A DNA stretch of 64,000 nucleotides. Origin: Arsenicibacter rosenii (lineage in GTDB: Bacteria; Bacteroidota; Bacteroidia; Cytophagales; Spirosomataceae). Numbering within the stretch: position 1 is the first letter of the stretch; the number at the start of each line of letters is the position of its first letter. The position numbers and the translations under genes are program-made. Below, piece by piece: positions 1 through 8,096 of the stretch. Under the pieces are notes generated by a model. The model was not told where the DNA came from. It saw only the letters and a program-made list of their open reading frames with translations, and ran no database searches. The stretch lies in the NCBI RefSeq assembly GCF_001870735.1, contig NZ_MORL01000003.1, positions 476,875-540,874 on the forward strand. The letters run 5' to 3'.

Positions 1-129
1 AGTATTGATCAGCGGATTTCGGTAGAAGCCGGTGAGGCACGGATCAGCGGGCTGGATCTGCTGATTCCGCTGATTCCGCGGCTGGCTAATGCCTACAAAG
101 ACATGACGGGGCAGTCGCTTTTCGGGTAG
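1..129 (+). CDS. 3' end of an unidentified gene (partial)
   Basis: An open frame enters from the left edge and ends at TAG 127-129, giving the last 42 residues of a protein. The piece is mostly helical-looking and ends in TGQSLFG. I do not recognise the family, and the fragment is too short to assign one. The codons are GC-rich like the chromosome backbone and unlike the AT-rich island starting near 1.1 kb. A strong hairpin 31 bp after the stop fits transcription ending here. The function is unknown. Confidence 0.6.
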   Translation, partial: SIDQRISVEAGEARISGLDLLIPLIPRLANAYKDMTGQSLFG

Positions 130-159
130 GCAAGCTATTTTTGTTGTTTGTTCTTACTT

Positions 160-191
160 ACCCCTCTGGCATATATAGATGCCGGAGGGGT
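160..191. terminator. Hairpin terminator between convergent genes
   Basis: Arms 160-172 and 179-191 pair over 13 bp (one G-T wobble) around a 6-nt loop. It sits between the stop of the left-edge gene and the stop of the minus-strand gene at 198, so it can serve both. The T-run is weak on the plus strand. Confidence 0.6.
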
Positions 192-197
192 TTATGG

Positions 198-1031
198 TTA
201 CCAATATCTGTCCAGACAATTTATGGCGGTTCGTATTTTCTCTGCTTGTCTCAGATTAACTTCGCTGTCACTGCGACCTACGCGGACATCCGTTAGTCTT
301 TTTGTCATAAAGAAATCAATATCCTCGTCAGACAGAATAACAATAGCCTTCGTGTTGTAACTGTAACCGCTGCTAACGCTGTAATCAACTTCTGCATCTG
401 GTTTGGCAATTTTGCTTCCGTCTTCAAACAGAAAATAGACGCCTTTCCTGTTCTCCAGCGACGGTACATTTCTGGCTGAGTTACTTATGGCCATGCCGAT
501 AACAGTGTCCTGCTCAGATACGTTTTTTACAAACTGGATAACAGCCGAATTAAAAGAAATAACTAATGACGGGTCTACTGTGTAGGTTATGGCGCCGGTG
601 AATTTATCAACCTTCTTACTGACCTTACACGGGTCATTCGGACTATCCGGCCTTGTGGATATACTTCTTTGCGGTTGCCTATTCTGTGTGTAAAAGGATG
701 GATAGTCGAGTATATTCTTGTACACAACCGGTTTGTTTGCCTCACCAATAAACCGATTTTTGTACATATACTGAAGCATCGGCGACTTAAGGTAAACTTT
801 ATATCCGCCGTGTTCAACTCCGACCAGCTCAGCTTCTTTATTGTACTTACCAAAAATACTGATCACCTCGCCTTCTCTGATATCCTGCAGGCGGCGGCTG
901 TCATAGGACGAATCTTCGTAAACTTCGCATGACATAGCTACTCTGTAATAGGAACGTGACAGTATCTGTTTCTTCTGGGCCAGTAACGTTGTCGTGCTTA
1001 GTAAAAACAGAAAAAGTAAAAGCTTTCGCAT
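198..1031 (-). CDS. Secreted protein with SH3-like segment, function unknown
   Basis: This is a 277-residue protein. Residues 1-18 form a clear signal peptide (hydrophobic core, then LLAQ), so export to the periplasm or cell surface is expected. Residues about 33-85 (CEVYEDSSYDS followed by IREGEVISIFGKY and GYKVYLKS) read like a bacterial SH3-type beta segment. The C-terminal 60 residues are charged and helical and contain a conserved-looking DEDIDFFMTKRLTDVRVGR stretch. No catalytic motif is visible. It stands alone between two terminators. The start ATG at 1031 is the only one placing the signal peptide correctly. Confidence 0.7.
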   Translation of the reverse strand: MRKLLLFLFLLSTTTLLAQKKQILSRSYYRVAMSCEVYEDSSYDSRRLQDIREGEVISIFGKYNKEAELVGVEHGGYKVYLKSPMLQYMYKNRFIGEANKPVVYKNILDYPSFYTQNRQPQRSISTRPDSPNDPCKVSKKVDKFTGAITYTVDPSLVISFNSAVIQFVKNVSEQDTVIGMAISNSARNVPSLENRKGVYFLFEDGSKIAKPDAEVDYSVSSGYSYNTKAIVILSDEDIDFFMTKRLTDVRVGRSDSEVNLRQAEKIRTAINCLDRYW

Positions 1032-1107
1032 AATGGTATGATGTTTTGCCGGAAAGGTAACATAAAAGAGTGTTGATTGTCAAGAGGGGTCTATCAAGTG
1101 TGTAAAC

Positions 1108-1134
1108 AAAAAGGGAGCGAAACGCTCCCTTTTT
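1108..1134. terminator. Bidirectional rho-independent terminator
   Basis: A perfect 12-bp stem (1108-1119 with 1123-1134) has a 3-nt AAA loop. The arms start with A5 and end with T5, so it works on both strands. The rest of 1135-1371 is AT-rich and shows no supported gene. Confidence 0.85.
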
Positions 1135-1371
1135 GCGGCAGTCAACTGCTTGTGCCTAATCGGTACTTATTTAGTCTACTCACAGTGGTAGTAGTCGTGT
1201 TGAACTCCTATGCTATTATACGAAAAGGAATACCAGCCTTCAGCCTGTTCTATATTGCTTTTTTTGTATCAGGAGGGGAAGCCTATTTTACCCTACTAAT
1301 CCCCGTTACTTTGCTCCAGCTTTTACCTTTCATTATATTGTAAATAGCGCCAGGGGTAAACTTTAGTTGTA

Positions 1372-4300
1372 CTAAATATCATCACCTGCAAATCTATTTC
1401 TGCGATCTTTCTTTATCTGATCTTTATAATAGCTGATTTTCTCTTCTAAATATTTTATGTGATTAACATAAAATAACCTTTTAGGCATCTCTAAAACAAT
1501 GTTTAAAATTTTTGTGTATATATCTACATACCCTTGGTTAATTGAATAATCATTACTGCCACTCATAACCGTAGGAGTCCAACTTACACACTCAAATTCA
1601 TTAATATCAGGCTTTTGAGATACATACTCATAAATGAAGTAATGCCATTCTCTCAATTTTTTGCACTCTGAAAGTGCCTGAATGATATTACTTATTTCTG
1701 ATGTATTATTGAAGTACTTTAAAACGAAGGCTTTAAAAAGTAAATTTACTTCAATGTCAAAATCGGTACCATTGTATTTGAATAAGGTATCATATTTGGT
1801 CTTGGCAAATTCTAATTTCTTTTTCGAAATCAATAAATCAATGACTTGCATTATTATTTTATGAGATTCTGCAAGGTGCCAAATTATGTGTAAATTATTA
1901 ATATCAGGATGACCTATGTCGTCTTTTTCTAAGACATCATAATAGAAATTAATAAGATCAAATATAAAATCTGGTCTTTGTACTAATAATAATTTAAGAG
2001 TACTTCCATCAGAATCATAATGTTCCGGATATTTAGAATAGAATTGTTCTAGTGACTGTAAGTACAACTTTTCAATTATTCTTGTATCTGGAAATGCATT
2101 AATGTCAATTCTGCTCTCTATAAAATCTTCTCTTAAGAAATACCTTATCCCTTCTTTTTCATATCTATTTGTTAGAGTATACAATATATTAGCATAGAAA
2201 TGAGGGTATTTTTTATTATACTTTTCCCACCAATGATAATTAAAATAAAACTGATCATAATTTTGATTCTTAAAACAATCCAGTACTCTCCCTGTTAATA
2301 CTGGATCAATACTTTCAGCACTAATTAACGAAAAAAAAGTTAACAATAAATCAGTTCTTTGCTGTAAATCAATGTAAAAGAAGTTAATCCATTCATAGGG
2401 TCTCTCTATAACGTTGCCAAAGCCTGTACAAATCATATTATGGATACTTAATGGGAACTCTTCGAGGGTTAAAAAAACAGTCAAGCCTATTTTGAATAAC
2501 TCCTTGTCCCTGTCATGAAGGCTTTTAAGTATAATACCAAGTGATCTTTCGATATCATATAGCTGACACTTTTTAGTTAATAACAGACTTCGGATGTCAT
2601 TTGCAAGTGCAAGGATATTATCACTATTCACAATTTTAATTTTCTCTAAAATTTCAAGTCGTTTTTCACTATTGAATTCATCGCTGTATCTGAGCCTGCT
2701 TATACCAATTTCTTTTCCATACAGTAATTTCCAATTGAATATTTTATATAAACTAAATAATGAGCAACTAAAAGAAAGATTTGTTTGCTCTAGATCACCT
2801 ATTTTGCTCCCAGATACTACTAGAGAATGTATGTAGTTATGTACAAAGTAACAGTCCTCAAAGTTATCTTTAAGTAGTTTATCTTTAATTATTTTAATAA
2901 TGAACCTTCTGTCAAACTTTAAAAGGCTTTTGTCTCCTTTTTTAGAGATATATAATCTGTAAGAAAATAAAGCCGCTCTGCAATCTTGTGGATAGTTATC
3001 GAATTGATTATACAAATAGTCCCATACTAGCATTCGAAATGAGGTAAAGGGCTTTCGTACAGGGAACTGGAGAGTAGTTATGTTTAGTGTTTTTCCTTTA
3101 GTTGTTGTTGTACGAAACTCTGATTTTAAGAAGAATGGTATTATTTCATATAGTAATTTTCTTGATGATTCATTATTGTTGTCGACTTCTGCAATAATAT
3201 GTTCAAAAAATAAAGTTTGCCTTAATTTTGTATAATACTGATCTTCTGGTCTAAAAGCAAGACGACCTTCAATTAAAGAAATGACCATTGCTTTTGTGTC
3301 AGGATTTATTTTTATTATTTCGACAAGTAATTCAAGCGCTAATTCAAAATAATCATTGAGACTAGCAAAAAAATGAAAAAGTACATTTAGACGTGGTGTC
3401 AAAATATCTCTATCAAAATCTCCAAAATTATACTTACGTGAAGTATTCCATTCATTACGAATTATTTTTAAATTATTATTAAAATCTATCAAATATTGAA
3501 TGGTTTCCAGAGGAATAACCACAAAAAATACATCAATAAATCTAAATATTTTATTGTCATTATTGTGAATAGATGACAAGTATCCTCGCAAATCAGGTTT
3601 TATTGAATCGGTAATATTTTTTTGATTGAATGCATTTAGTACATCATAAATAGCATCTTTTATTTTATTGGGGTATTCTTCGAAAAAATTGTCTATTAGA
3701 CTCTTTAGACTTAATAACTTCTTATCAATAAAGGTATAAAATATGGCATATGTAGCTAGGTTTTGATCAGGTATCCTGAATAAACTGTCATCTTCAGCAT
3801 ACATGTCAGCAAATTCGTTATACTGCAAATAATTTAATTCTGACGTTAAATCATTAAAGGAGACATTGAAGACTGAAGATATTTTATCAATAAGTGGTTT
3901 ATATAATAAATCAAGCTGACGAAATACGGACAATATACCTAAAACTCTAGTCCTATTTTCATTTTCAAATAAAGCTTCTCCTCCTGTATCTGTCTTTTCT
4001 TTATAATAGCTGTTATATAAACTGGTAGCATCATTCAGAGCAAAAATATTATTCTCTTTTAATGCTACTAACGCAGCCATTACTGCTATTCGAGGGTTAC
4101 CATTCGCTAGATCAATAATTCTGTTTTGTAAAAGGTCATTTTTAATATTGAAGGGCTTTTGGCTTATAAGTTTTACTAGCTGCTCATTAGAAAATCTTTC
4201 TAAGACGATATTGCACCATCGATACTCTATTAAATGCTTACTTACTACATCAAATGCATAATCACGGACAGTCAATATGAGTTTAAATTTAATCTTTGGC

Positions 4301-5157
4301 CTGGCATAAAGATTACCAAGCGTTTCAAGCAAAATTGGAGTTTGCCGGTTAGCGTCATCAATTAATATTACATATTTGCCATTATTTAGTAGAAGGCTAT
4401 TTAAGTCTTCTATCAATGATGTGTATTTATTCGCAATACAAAAAGGCTGATACCCATCATTTATTTCACAAAAACTATTGATAAGTTCTAGGGCTAAACG
4501 GGTTTTTCCTAACCCCTGACTGCCTGTTATTACTAGTATATCAAAGTTTGTTAGGTTATTAAGAGCGTCGTTTACTTCTCTTTCACGCCCTCTAAAAGGA
4601 TTTTCTAATGGATTGATTTTGTCTACCTGCTTACGTCCTTGTTCGCTGATAAATTCATCCGGAGACTGAAGCTGTAAGGAGCCAAAATTGATTCTGAGAT
4701 ATCGCCGCGCTAACTGTTGGAAATCATTATGAATACTTAATGCCAGCATATCAATTCCTATCAGTTCAAGCGTAACAGGGCAATTGCTACGTAACTGTTT
4801 GTCCTTTTCAATACTTAGCTTTCCTGTATGGATTAATAATATTCTGTCAATATCTGTAGAAATTAAGCTTGTTTTATTAGTGTCCAGGCACTTATCTATA
4901 TCTTCCTGAAGCTTTTTCAAAAGTCCTTTCTCTTGCTTGGTGTACTCTATTAATACATACTTTCCGGTTGGTAGTACGATGTAGGTATCAGGCGTGCCTT
5001 TAACTGTTTGAATTCTAGCTACTTGTGTCCCTGTTCTGGTTATTTGCCGAAAATCTTTACCATACCGGCAATATAGATACTCGTCACATAAGAATTGAAA
5101 ATTCGTGTGATCTATCTGTTTAAGGGCTTCTTCAATGTCTGTTAATCGTTGATTCAT
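1372..5157 (-). CDS. Nuclease-fused STAND-type P-loop NTPase (Avs-like defence candidate)
   Basis: This is a 1261-residue protein. Residues 1-160 look like a PD-(D/E)XK nuclease fold of the Mrr type: P56-D57 and the E71-x-x-K74 strand match the catalytic pattern. Residues about 186-360 form a P-loop NTPase with Walker A TGSQGLGKT (211-219), Walker B VILIDDA (263-269), a sensor strand ending in TVRD (about 296-299) and a STAND-like GNPRIAVMAA (353-362). The remaining ~900 residues are helical and repeat-like, as in the ligand-sensing arms of STAND proteins. Family knowledge: such proteins (Avs and relatives) sense phage proteins and then activate their nuclease. That role here is inference. 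The gene is AT-rich, stands alone and has no visible partner. It lies next to the orphan tail of another gene (5240-5404), consistent with insertion as cargo. Confidence 0.75.
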   Translation of the reverse strand: MNQRLTDIEEALKQIDHTNFQFLCDEYLYCRYGKDFRQITRTGTQVARIQTVKGTPDTYIVLPTGKYVLIEYTKQEKGLLKKLQEDIDKCLDTNKTSLISTDIDRILLIHTGKLSIEKDKQLRSNCPVTLELIGIDMLALSIHNDFQQLARRYLRINFGSLQLQSPDEFISEQGRKQVDKINPLENPFRGREREVNDALNNLTNFDILVITGSQGLGKTRLALELINSFCEINDGYQPFCIANKYTSLIEDLNSLLLNNGKYVILIDDANRQTPILLETLGNLYARPKIKFKLILTVRDYAFDVVSKHLIEYRWCNIVLERFSNEQLVKLISQKPFNIKNDLLQNRIIDLANGNPRIAVMAALVALKENNIFALNDATSLYNSYYKEKTDTGGEALFENENRTRVLGILSVFRQLDLLYKPLIDKISSVFNVSFNDLTSELNYLQYNEFADMYAEDDSLFRIPDQNLATYAIFYTFIDKKLLSLKSLIDNFFEEYPNKIKDAIYDVLNAFNQKNITDSIKPDLRGYLSSIHNNDNKIFRFIDVFFVVIPLETIQYLIDFNNNLKIIRNEWNTSRKYNFGDFDRDILTPRLNVLFHFFASLNDYFELALELLVEIIKINPDTKAMVISLIEGRLAFRPEDQYYTKLRQTLFFEHIIAEVDNNNESSRKLLYEIIPFFLKSEFRTTTTKGKTLNITTLQFPVRKPFTSFRMLVWDYLYNQFDNYPQDCRAALFSYRLYISKKGDKSLLKFDRRFIIKIIKDKLLKDNFEDCYFVHNYIHSLVVSGSKIGDLEQTNLSFSCSLFSLYKIFNWKLLYGKEIGISRLRYSDEFNSEKRLEILEKIKIVNSDNILALANDIRSLLLTKKCQLYDIERSLGIILKSLHDRDKELFKIGLTVFLTLEEFPLSIHNMICTGFGNVIERPYEWINFFYIDLQQRTDLLLTFFSLISAESIDPVLTGRVLDCFKNQNYDQFYFNYHWWEKYNKKYPHFYANILYTLTNRYEKEGIRYFLREDFIESRIDINAFPDTRIIEKLYLQSLEQFYSKYPEHYDSDGSTLKLLLVQRPDFIFDLINFYYDVLEKDDIGHPDINNLHIIWHLAESHKIIMQVIDLLISKKKLEFAKTKYDTLFKYNGTDFDIEVNLLFKAFVLKYFNNTSEISNIIQALSECKKLREWHYFIYEYVSQKPDINEFECVSWTPTVMSGSNDYSINQGYVDIYTKILNIVLEMPKRLFYVNHIKYLEEKISYYKDQIKKDRRNRFAGDDI

Positions 5158-5239
5158 TTTACTGAGGATCTTTTGTATAGAAGAGTGAGGATAAATTCAC
5201 TTATAAATATATTCAGTAAATGTATTGGCTCATAACTGA

Positions 5240-5404
5240 TATGTTACTTTCCGGAACATCCCTGATGAATTTACCGGCCTGAAAGCCTCGCTTACCGATT
5301 ACGATCCGTTCAGCGGTATGGTGGATAAAACGATGCAGAGTGCTGAAATGCTGAAGCAGGCCTTTATTTCGGCCAGACAGCAGGATTCATACGGAATCAT
5401 TTAA
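5240..5404 (+). pseudogene. Orphan 3' end of a gene cut by the neighbouring insertion
   Basis: An open plus-strand frame with backbone-like, GC-richer codons covers 54 residues and ends at TAA 5402-5404. It includes FTGLKASLTDYDPFSGMVDK and ends QQDSYGII. It has no plausible start: an in-frame TGA lies at 5237-5239, and the sequence turns AT-rich upstream. It looks like the C-terminus of a backbone or prophage gene whose 5' part was lost when the defence gene at 1372-5157 arrived. The family is not recognised. The stop overlaps the 3' end of the opposing gene by 8 bp. Confidence 0.5.
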
Positions 5405-5966
5405 TACGTTTACTTTGCTTTACTTTTAAGCTGTCTATTAAAAACAATAGTCGATTGATCGCCTTCGCATCTGTAGATAAAACCCTATTGGTGGAATCAA
5501 TCATCTTGTTTTTTTCTTCAAGCTGTTTATTTAGTTTTTTGGTATCATCAGCTGCGCCATAGGCAAGTAATGCTATCACTGTAGCAGCAGTAGCATTGAT
5601 GGTCGTGATTAAAACCAGAATAGTTGTACCCATGTCTTTCATTTTCTGTCGAAATTCCGACCTGATAAAGCCACCGTCTTCAAGAAAGACTATACCCTTA
5701 TCAGTGATTTGATCGATCATCAACTCGTTTTTAAGAAAAGATTGTCTAGATGTAATCTCAATAGCATTTATATAACCTTCGTCTTTCAATATGTGGCAGT
5801 AATAGTTAACAGCATAGACAGAATAGTGAATCTGTTCGGCAAATTGATAAATATTTTTACCCATATGTTCTGTCTTTTTTATAGCCTCCAAAATAGCATC
5901 CTTTTTGATTGCCGGTGACTCCTTATCAATTAATCTCAATGCATATAATTGAAAGTTTAATTTCAT
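5397..5966 (-). CDS. Winged-helix, membrane-segment and coiled-coil protein, unknown function
   Basis: This is a 189-residue protein. Residues 1-105 look like a winged helix: a helical N-terminus, then YAVNYYCHILKDEGYINAI and a TDKGIVFLEDGG wing, the layout of small DUF2513-like proteins found on mobile DNA. Residues about 113-137 are hydrophobic (TILVLITTINATAATVIALLAYG) and could cross the membrane. Residues about 140-185 are a charged coiled coil. The combination is unusual for a transcription factor and suggests membrane-linked sensing, but this is inference. It is AT-rich and lies between the NTPase gene and an insertion sequence. Confidence 0.6.
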   Translation of the reverse strand: MKLNFQLYALRLIDKESPAIKKDAILEAIKKTEHMGKNIYQFAEQIHYSVYAVNYYCHILKDEGYINAIEITSRQSFLKNELMIDQITDKGIVFLEDGGFIRSEFRQKMKDMGTTILVLITTINATAATVIALLAYGAADDTKKLNKQLEEKNKMIDSTNRVLSTDAKAINRLLFLIDSLKVKQSKRIK

Positions 5967-6008
5967 TGATCTAAGGAGATGTTAGTTAATATATTCGTAG
6001 CATTATAA

Positions 6009-6885
6009 GAGCATGTTGGGGAATTTTGTTTGGTAAAAAGTCAAATCCGCTGCAACATGATCTGAATGTTAGCCAGATACAGCCAGTTGGCCGAAGATGA
6101 TAAGGTATACTCGTAATCCTTGACAATGCGCCGGAAGAAATTCGTCCAGGCAATGCTCCGTTCGACAACCCACCGTTTGGCAACAGGCACAAAACCTTGA
6201 GCCGATTCTGGTCGTGAAGCTTTCTCAAAATCGATGCTCCAATCAGCCAATGCCCGGGCAAAAACGCCATTGTATTCGGACGGCCGATGCCGCCTGATCA
6301 CCATACACTTTTTCCAACCGTTCCCCAGCCCGCCAAAGTATATCACCGATAAACGAGATGGCTGCCGGCCCTTCCGCTTCATTGGCCCTATGAACCGCAA
6401 CCACCCATAGCCGGCCTTGTGTGTCAACTACAAACTCTCGCTTGCGTCCATTGACTCGTTTGTTGGTATCCATGCCCCGGTATTCGCAAATCATGGGATG
6501 TAGCTTAACACTCTGTGCATCAATGCATAAAACGGACGGATGTGCTTCTTTACCAGCTTGTCTCCGGTCAAGTTGATTCAACGCTGCGTTGATACGTTCA
6601 AAGGTGCCATCCTGCTTCCAACACTCAAAATAATAATAAACAGCTTGCCAGTGGGGCCACTCTTCAGGCAGATTACGCCATTGGCAACCAGTTCGCAGGA
6701 GCCATAAAATGGTGTTAATGATTTGCCGTAAATCATGTTTTCGCTTGCGTTTAAGATTAAAAAAAGGCGAAATTACGGCCCATTGAGGGTCGGTCAGTTT
6801 AGAGAACTGTTTGGTCATTACTTTGCTGCTTGGTCGCTACAAAGTTGGCACGACTCTCAACATTTCTCAATTCCCCAACACGCTC
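6009..6885 (-). mobile_element. IS5-family insertion sequence (IS427-like), complete
   Basis: The 877-bp element has matching 17-bp terminal inverted repeats: 6009-6025 (GAGCATGTTGGGGAATT) and 6869-6885, which differ at one base. Both ends are flanked by TAA (6006-6008 and 6886-6888), a 3-bp target duplication as expected for IS5/IS427 elements. Both ends being intact suggests a recent insertion. The transposase is on the minus strand and is split into two frames. Confidence 0.9.
6041..6818 (-). CDS. IS5-family DDE transposase in two frames
   Basis: The first frame (start 6818, stop 6243-6245) gives the N-terminal DUF4096-type region (LTDPQWAVISPFF, TGCQWRNLP) and the first two acidic sites, VLCIDAQSVK and VVDTQGRLW. 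The second frame (used from about 6290 to the stop at 6041) gives FARALADWSIDFEKA and the C-terminal motif VERSIAWTNFFRR with the catalytic Glu. The switch lies around 6270-6295 and needs +1 (or -2). Some IS427-group elements use programmed frameshifting, but no slippery run is obvious here. It may therefore be a lesion that leaves this copy inactive. The start at 6818 gives the usual N-terminus. Confidence 0.85.
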
Positions 6886-6956
6886 TAAAGTTTTTTACAT
6901 ATTAACTCCAACGCTCTCCGATAGCTATGAAGATAAGCCCACATATATATTCTCCA

Positions 6957-7019
6957 GTTGGGCGTAGTTTACACTATGCCTAAGACTAACACACGTACGT
7001 AGTGCAAACTACGCCCGAC
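6957..7019. repeat. Near-perfect 20-bp inverted repeat beside higBA
   Basis: The left arm (6957-6976) starts GTTGGGCGTAGTTT. The right arm (7000-7019) is its complement at 18 of 20 positions. The loop is 23 nt. It lies 14 bp past the stop of the antitoxin gene. The right-arm core AACTACGCCC recurs at 7985-7994 and 11513-11522, so this is part of a small dispersed family. Confidence 0.75.
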
Positions 7020-7032
7020 AGATGACGTTACG

Positions 7033-7404
7033 CTACGCAGCTTTAAGTAAAATGTCAACGGGGATACCTAAACGACTTGAGATGGCTTTGATTTGCCGTA
7101 CAGAAAGCGGGCGTTTCTCATGTAACAGCTCTGATAAGCGACTTTTGCCGCCTACAAGCTCTGCCATTTCTGTTGTCGTTACACCAAGTTCTTCCATTTG
7201 GTATTTAATTGCTTCTATTGGATTTACATCACCAATTGGAAATTCCCGTTGTTCATAATCGTGCACTAAAATGCCAAGTAATTCCAAAAGCTCCATTTCA
7301 GGAGTGCCGGATTTACTGTCAATTAATGTCTCAATCAGATCAATTGCTTCGTTGTATTGCTCCTCTGTTTTAATAGGCCGGGCAATATATTTTTTTTGTG
7401 TCAT
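7033..7404 (-). CDS. higA: HigA-type antitoxin
   Basis: This is a 123-residue protein. The N-terminal half (EEQYNEAIDLIETLID, then LGILVHDYEQREFPI) is the helical region of HigA antitoxins that follow a HigB toxin. Residues about 70-120 are an XRE-like helix-turn-helix: ELGVTTTEMAELVGG, SRLSELLHEKRPLSV and ISSRLGIPVDILL. It should bind and neutralise the HigB toxin encoded just upstream and repress their shared promoter. The gap to the toxin stop is 113 bp, longer than in most higBA pairs. No membrane or secretion signals are present. The assignment rests on motif and gene order. Confidence 0.85.
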   Translation of the reverse strand: MTQKKYIARPIKTEEQYNEAIDLIETLIDSKSGTPEMELLELLGILVHDYEQREFPIGDVNPIEAIKYQMEELGVTTTEMAELVGGKSRLSELLHEKRPLSVRQIKAISSRLGIPVDILLKAA

Positions 7405-7517
7405 AGCGTTCTGTATACTTGTATTAAATCTTAAATTTCAGCGAACTAATTGGCAAATATCCCCATTCAGAACCTGTGCAACCCGTATACATAGCTTCTA
7501 TTATAATCTATATTTTA

Positions 7518-7814
7518 CTATATTGAACTTATATCATTAATTTTATCATACTCAGCATGCGTGTCAATAAAACGGATGTAACATTGTTGTATTTCATACT
7601 CAAATTTCACTATTAATCTATAGTCATTACGACGGATATTAAATACAATCCGGTTATTACCAACAGTGTCGGCTCCCGGAAAACTGGCTATGATTTCGTT
7701 AGGGTTTGACCAATGCTGACTTGTTATTTTTTTATACCATAATTGTAAACCGACTTTTGCATTTGGTTCTCTCGCCCAAAAATCCTTCAATGTCATGATC
7801 TTAATCACTCGCAT
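7518..7814 (-). CDS. higB: HigB-type mRNA interferase toxin
   Basis: I place the start at 7814, giving 98 residues beginning MRVIKIMTLKDFW, the standard HigB N-terminus. A longer frame to 7892 exists but adds 26 residues not typical of the family. Conserved HigB features follow: WYKKITSQHWSNPNEI, ADTVGNNRIVFNI, RRNDYRLIVKFEY and the C-terminal strand IRFIDTHAEYDKI. HigB proteins cleave mRNA on the ribosome. The toxin comes first and the antitoxin second, the usual higBA order. The two are flanked by copies of a palindromic repeat. Confidence 0.85.
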   Translation of the reverse strand: MRVIKIMTLKDFWAREPNAKVGLQLWYKKITSQHWSNPNEIIASFPGADTVGNNRIVFNIRRNDYRLIVKFEYEIQQCYIRFIDTHAEYDKINDISSI

Positions 7815-7976
7815 ATACTTCTGCCCCATAGTATGCACTTTTATGAAAACACCTTTGCCAATATGTTCCCATATCGGGAACAACGTATCCACTCACCATA
7901 GTTCCCAATATGGGAAAATGATTCATTTTTATATAAATCTCCCTCAACTGCGCGGGAATAGCCTGCCCAGCACAGA

Positions 7977-7998
7977 CGTAGTACAAACTACGCCCAAC
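7977..7998. repeat. Second copy of the AACTACGCCC repeat
   Basis: CGTAGTACAAACTACGCCCAAC matches the right arm of the palindrome at 6957-7019 with two differences, and itself holds the short palindrome GTAGT-ACAA-ACTAC. It lies upstream of higB, so the toxin-antitoxin pair is bracketed by repeat copies. Confidence 0.6.
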
Positions 7999-8013
7999 GA
8001 AGTCCGGGCCCTG

Positions 8014-8037
8014 CTCCGTTAAAGTATCTTAACGGAG
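8014..8037. promoter_or_regulatory. Perfect 9-bp hairpin upstream of the secreted-protein gene
   Basis: CTCCGTTAA (8014-8022) and TTAACGGAG (8029-8037) pair exactly around a 6-nt loop. It ends 59 bp before the start at 8097. There is no T-run, so an operator or 5'-leader stem is as likely as a terminator for anything reading in from the left. Confidence 0.4.
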
Positions 8038-8096
8038 TGTCAACAGGCGATGCATGCCCTTAACTTGGTGAGCAATAAACAACAACTACTTTGCTC

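Noticed and set aside
6957..7019. Integron attC site around higBA
   Set aside because: The core-like GTTGGGC and GCCCGAC are in the reversed order compared with attC, arms are fully paired without the usual unpaired bases, and no integron integrase is seen.
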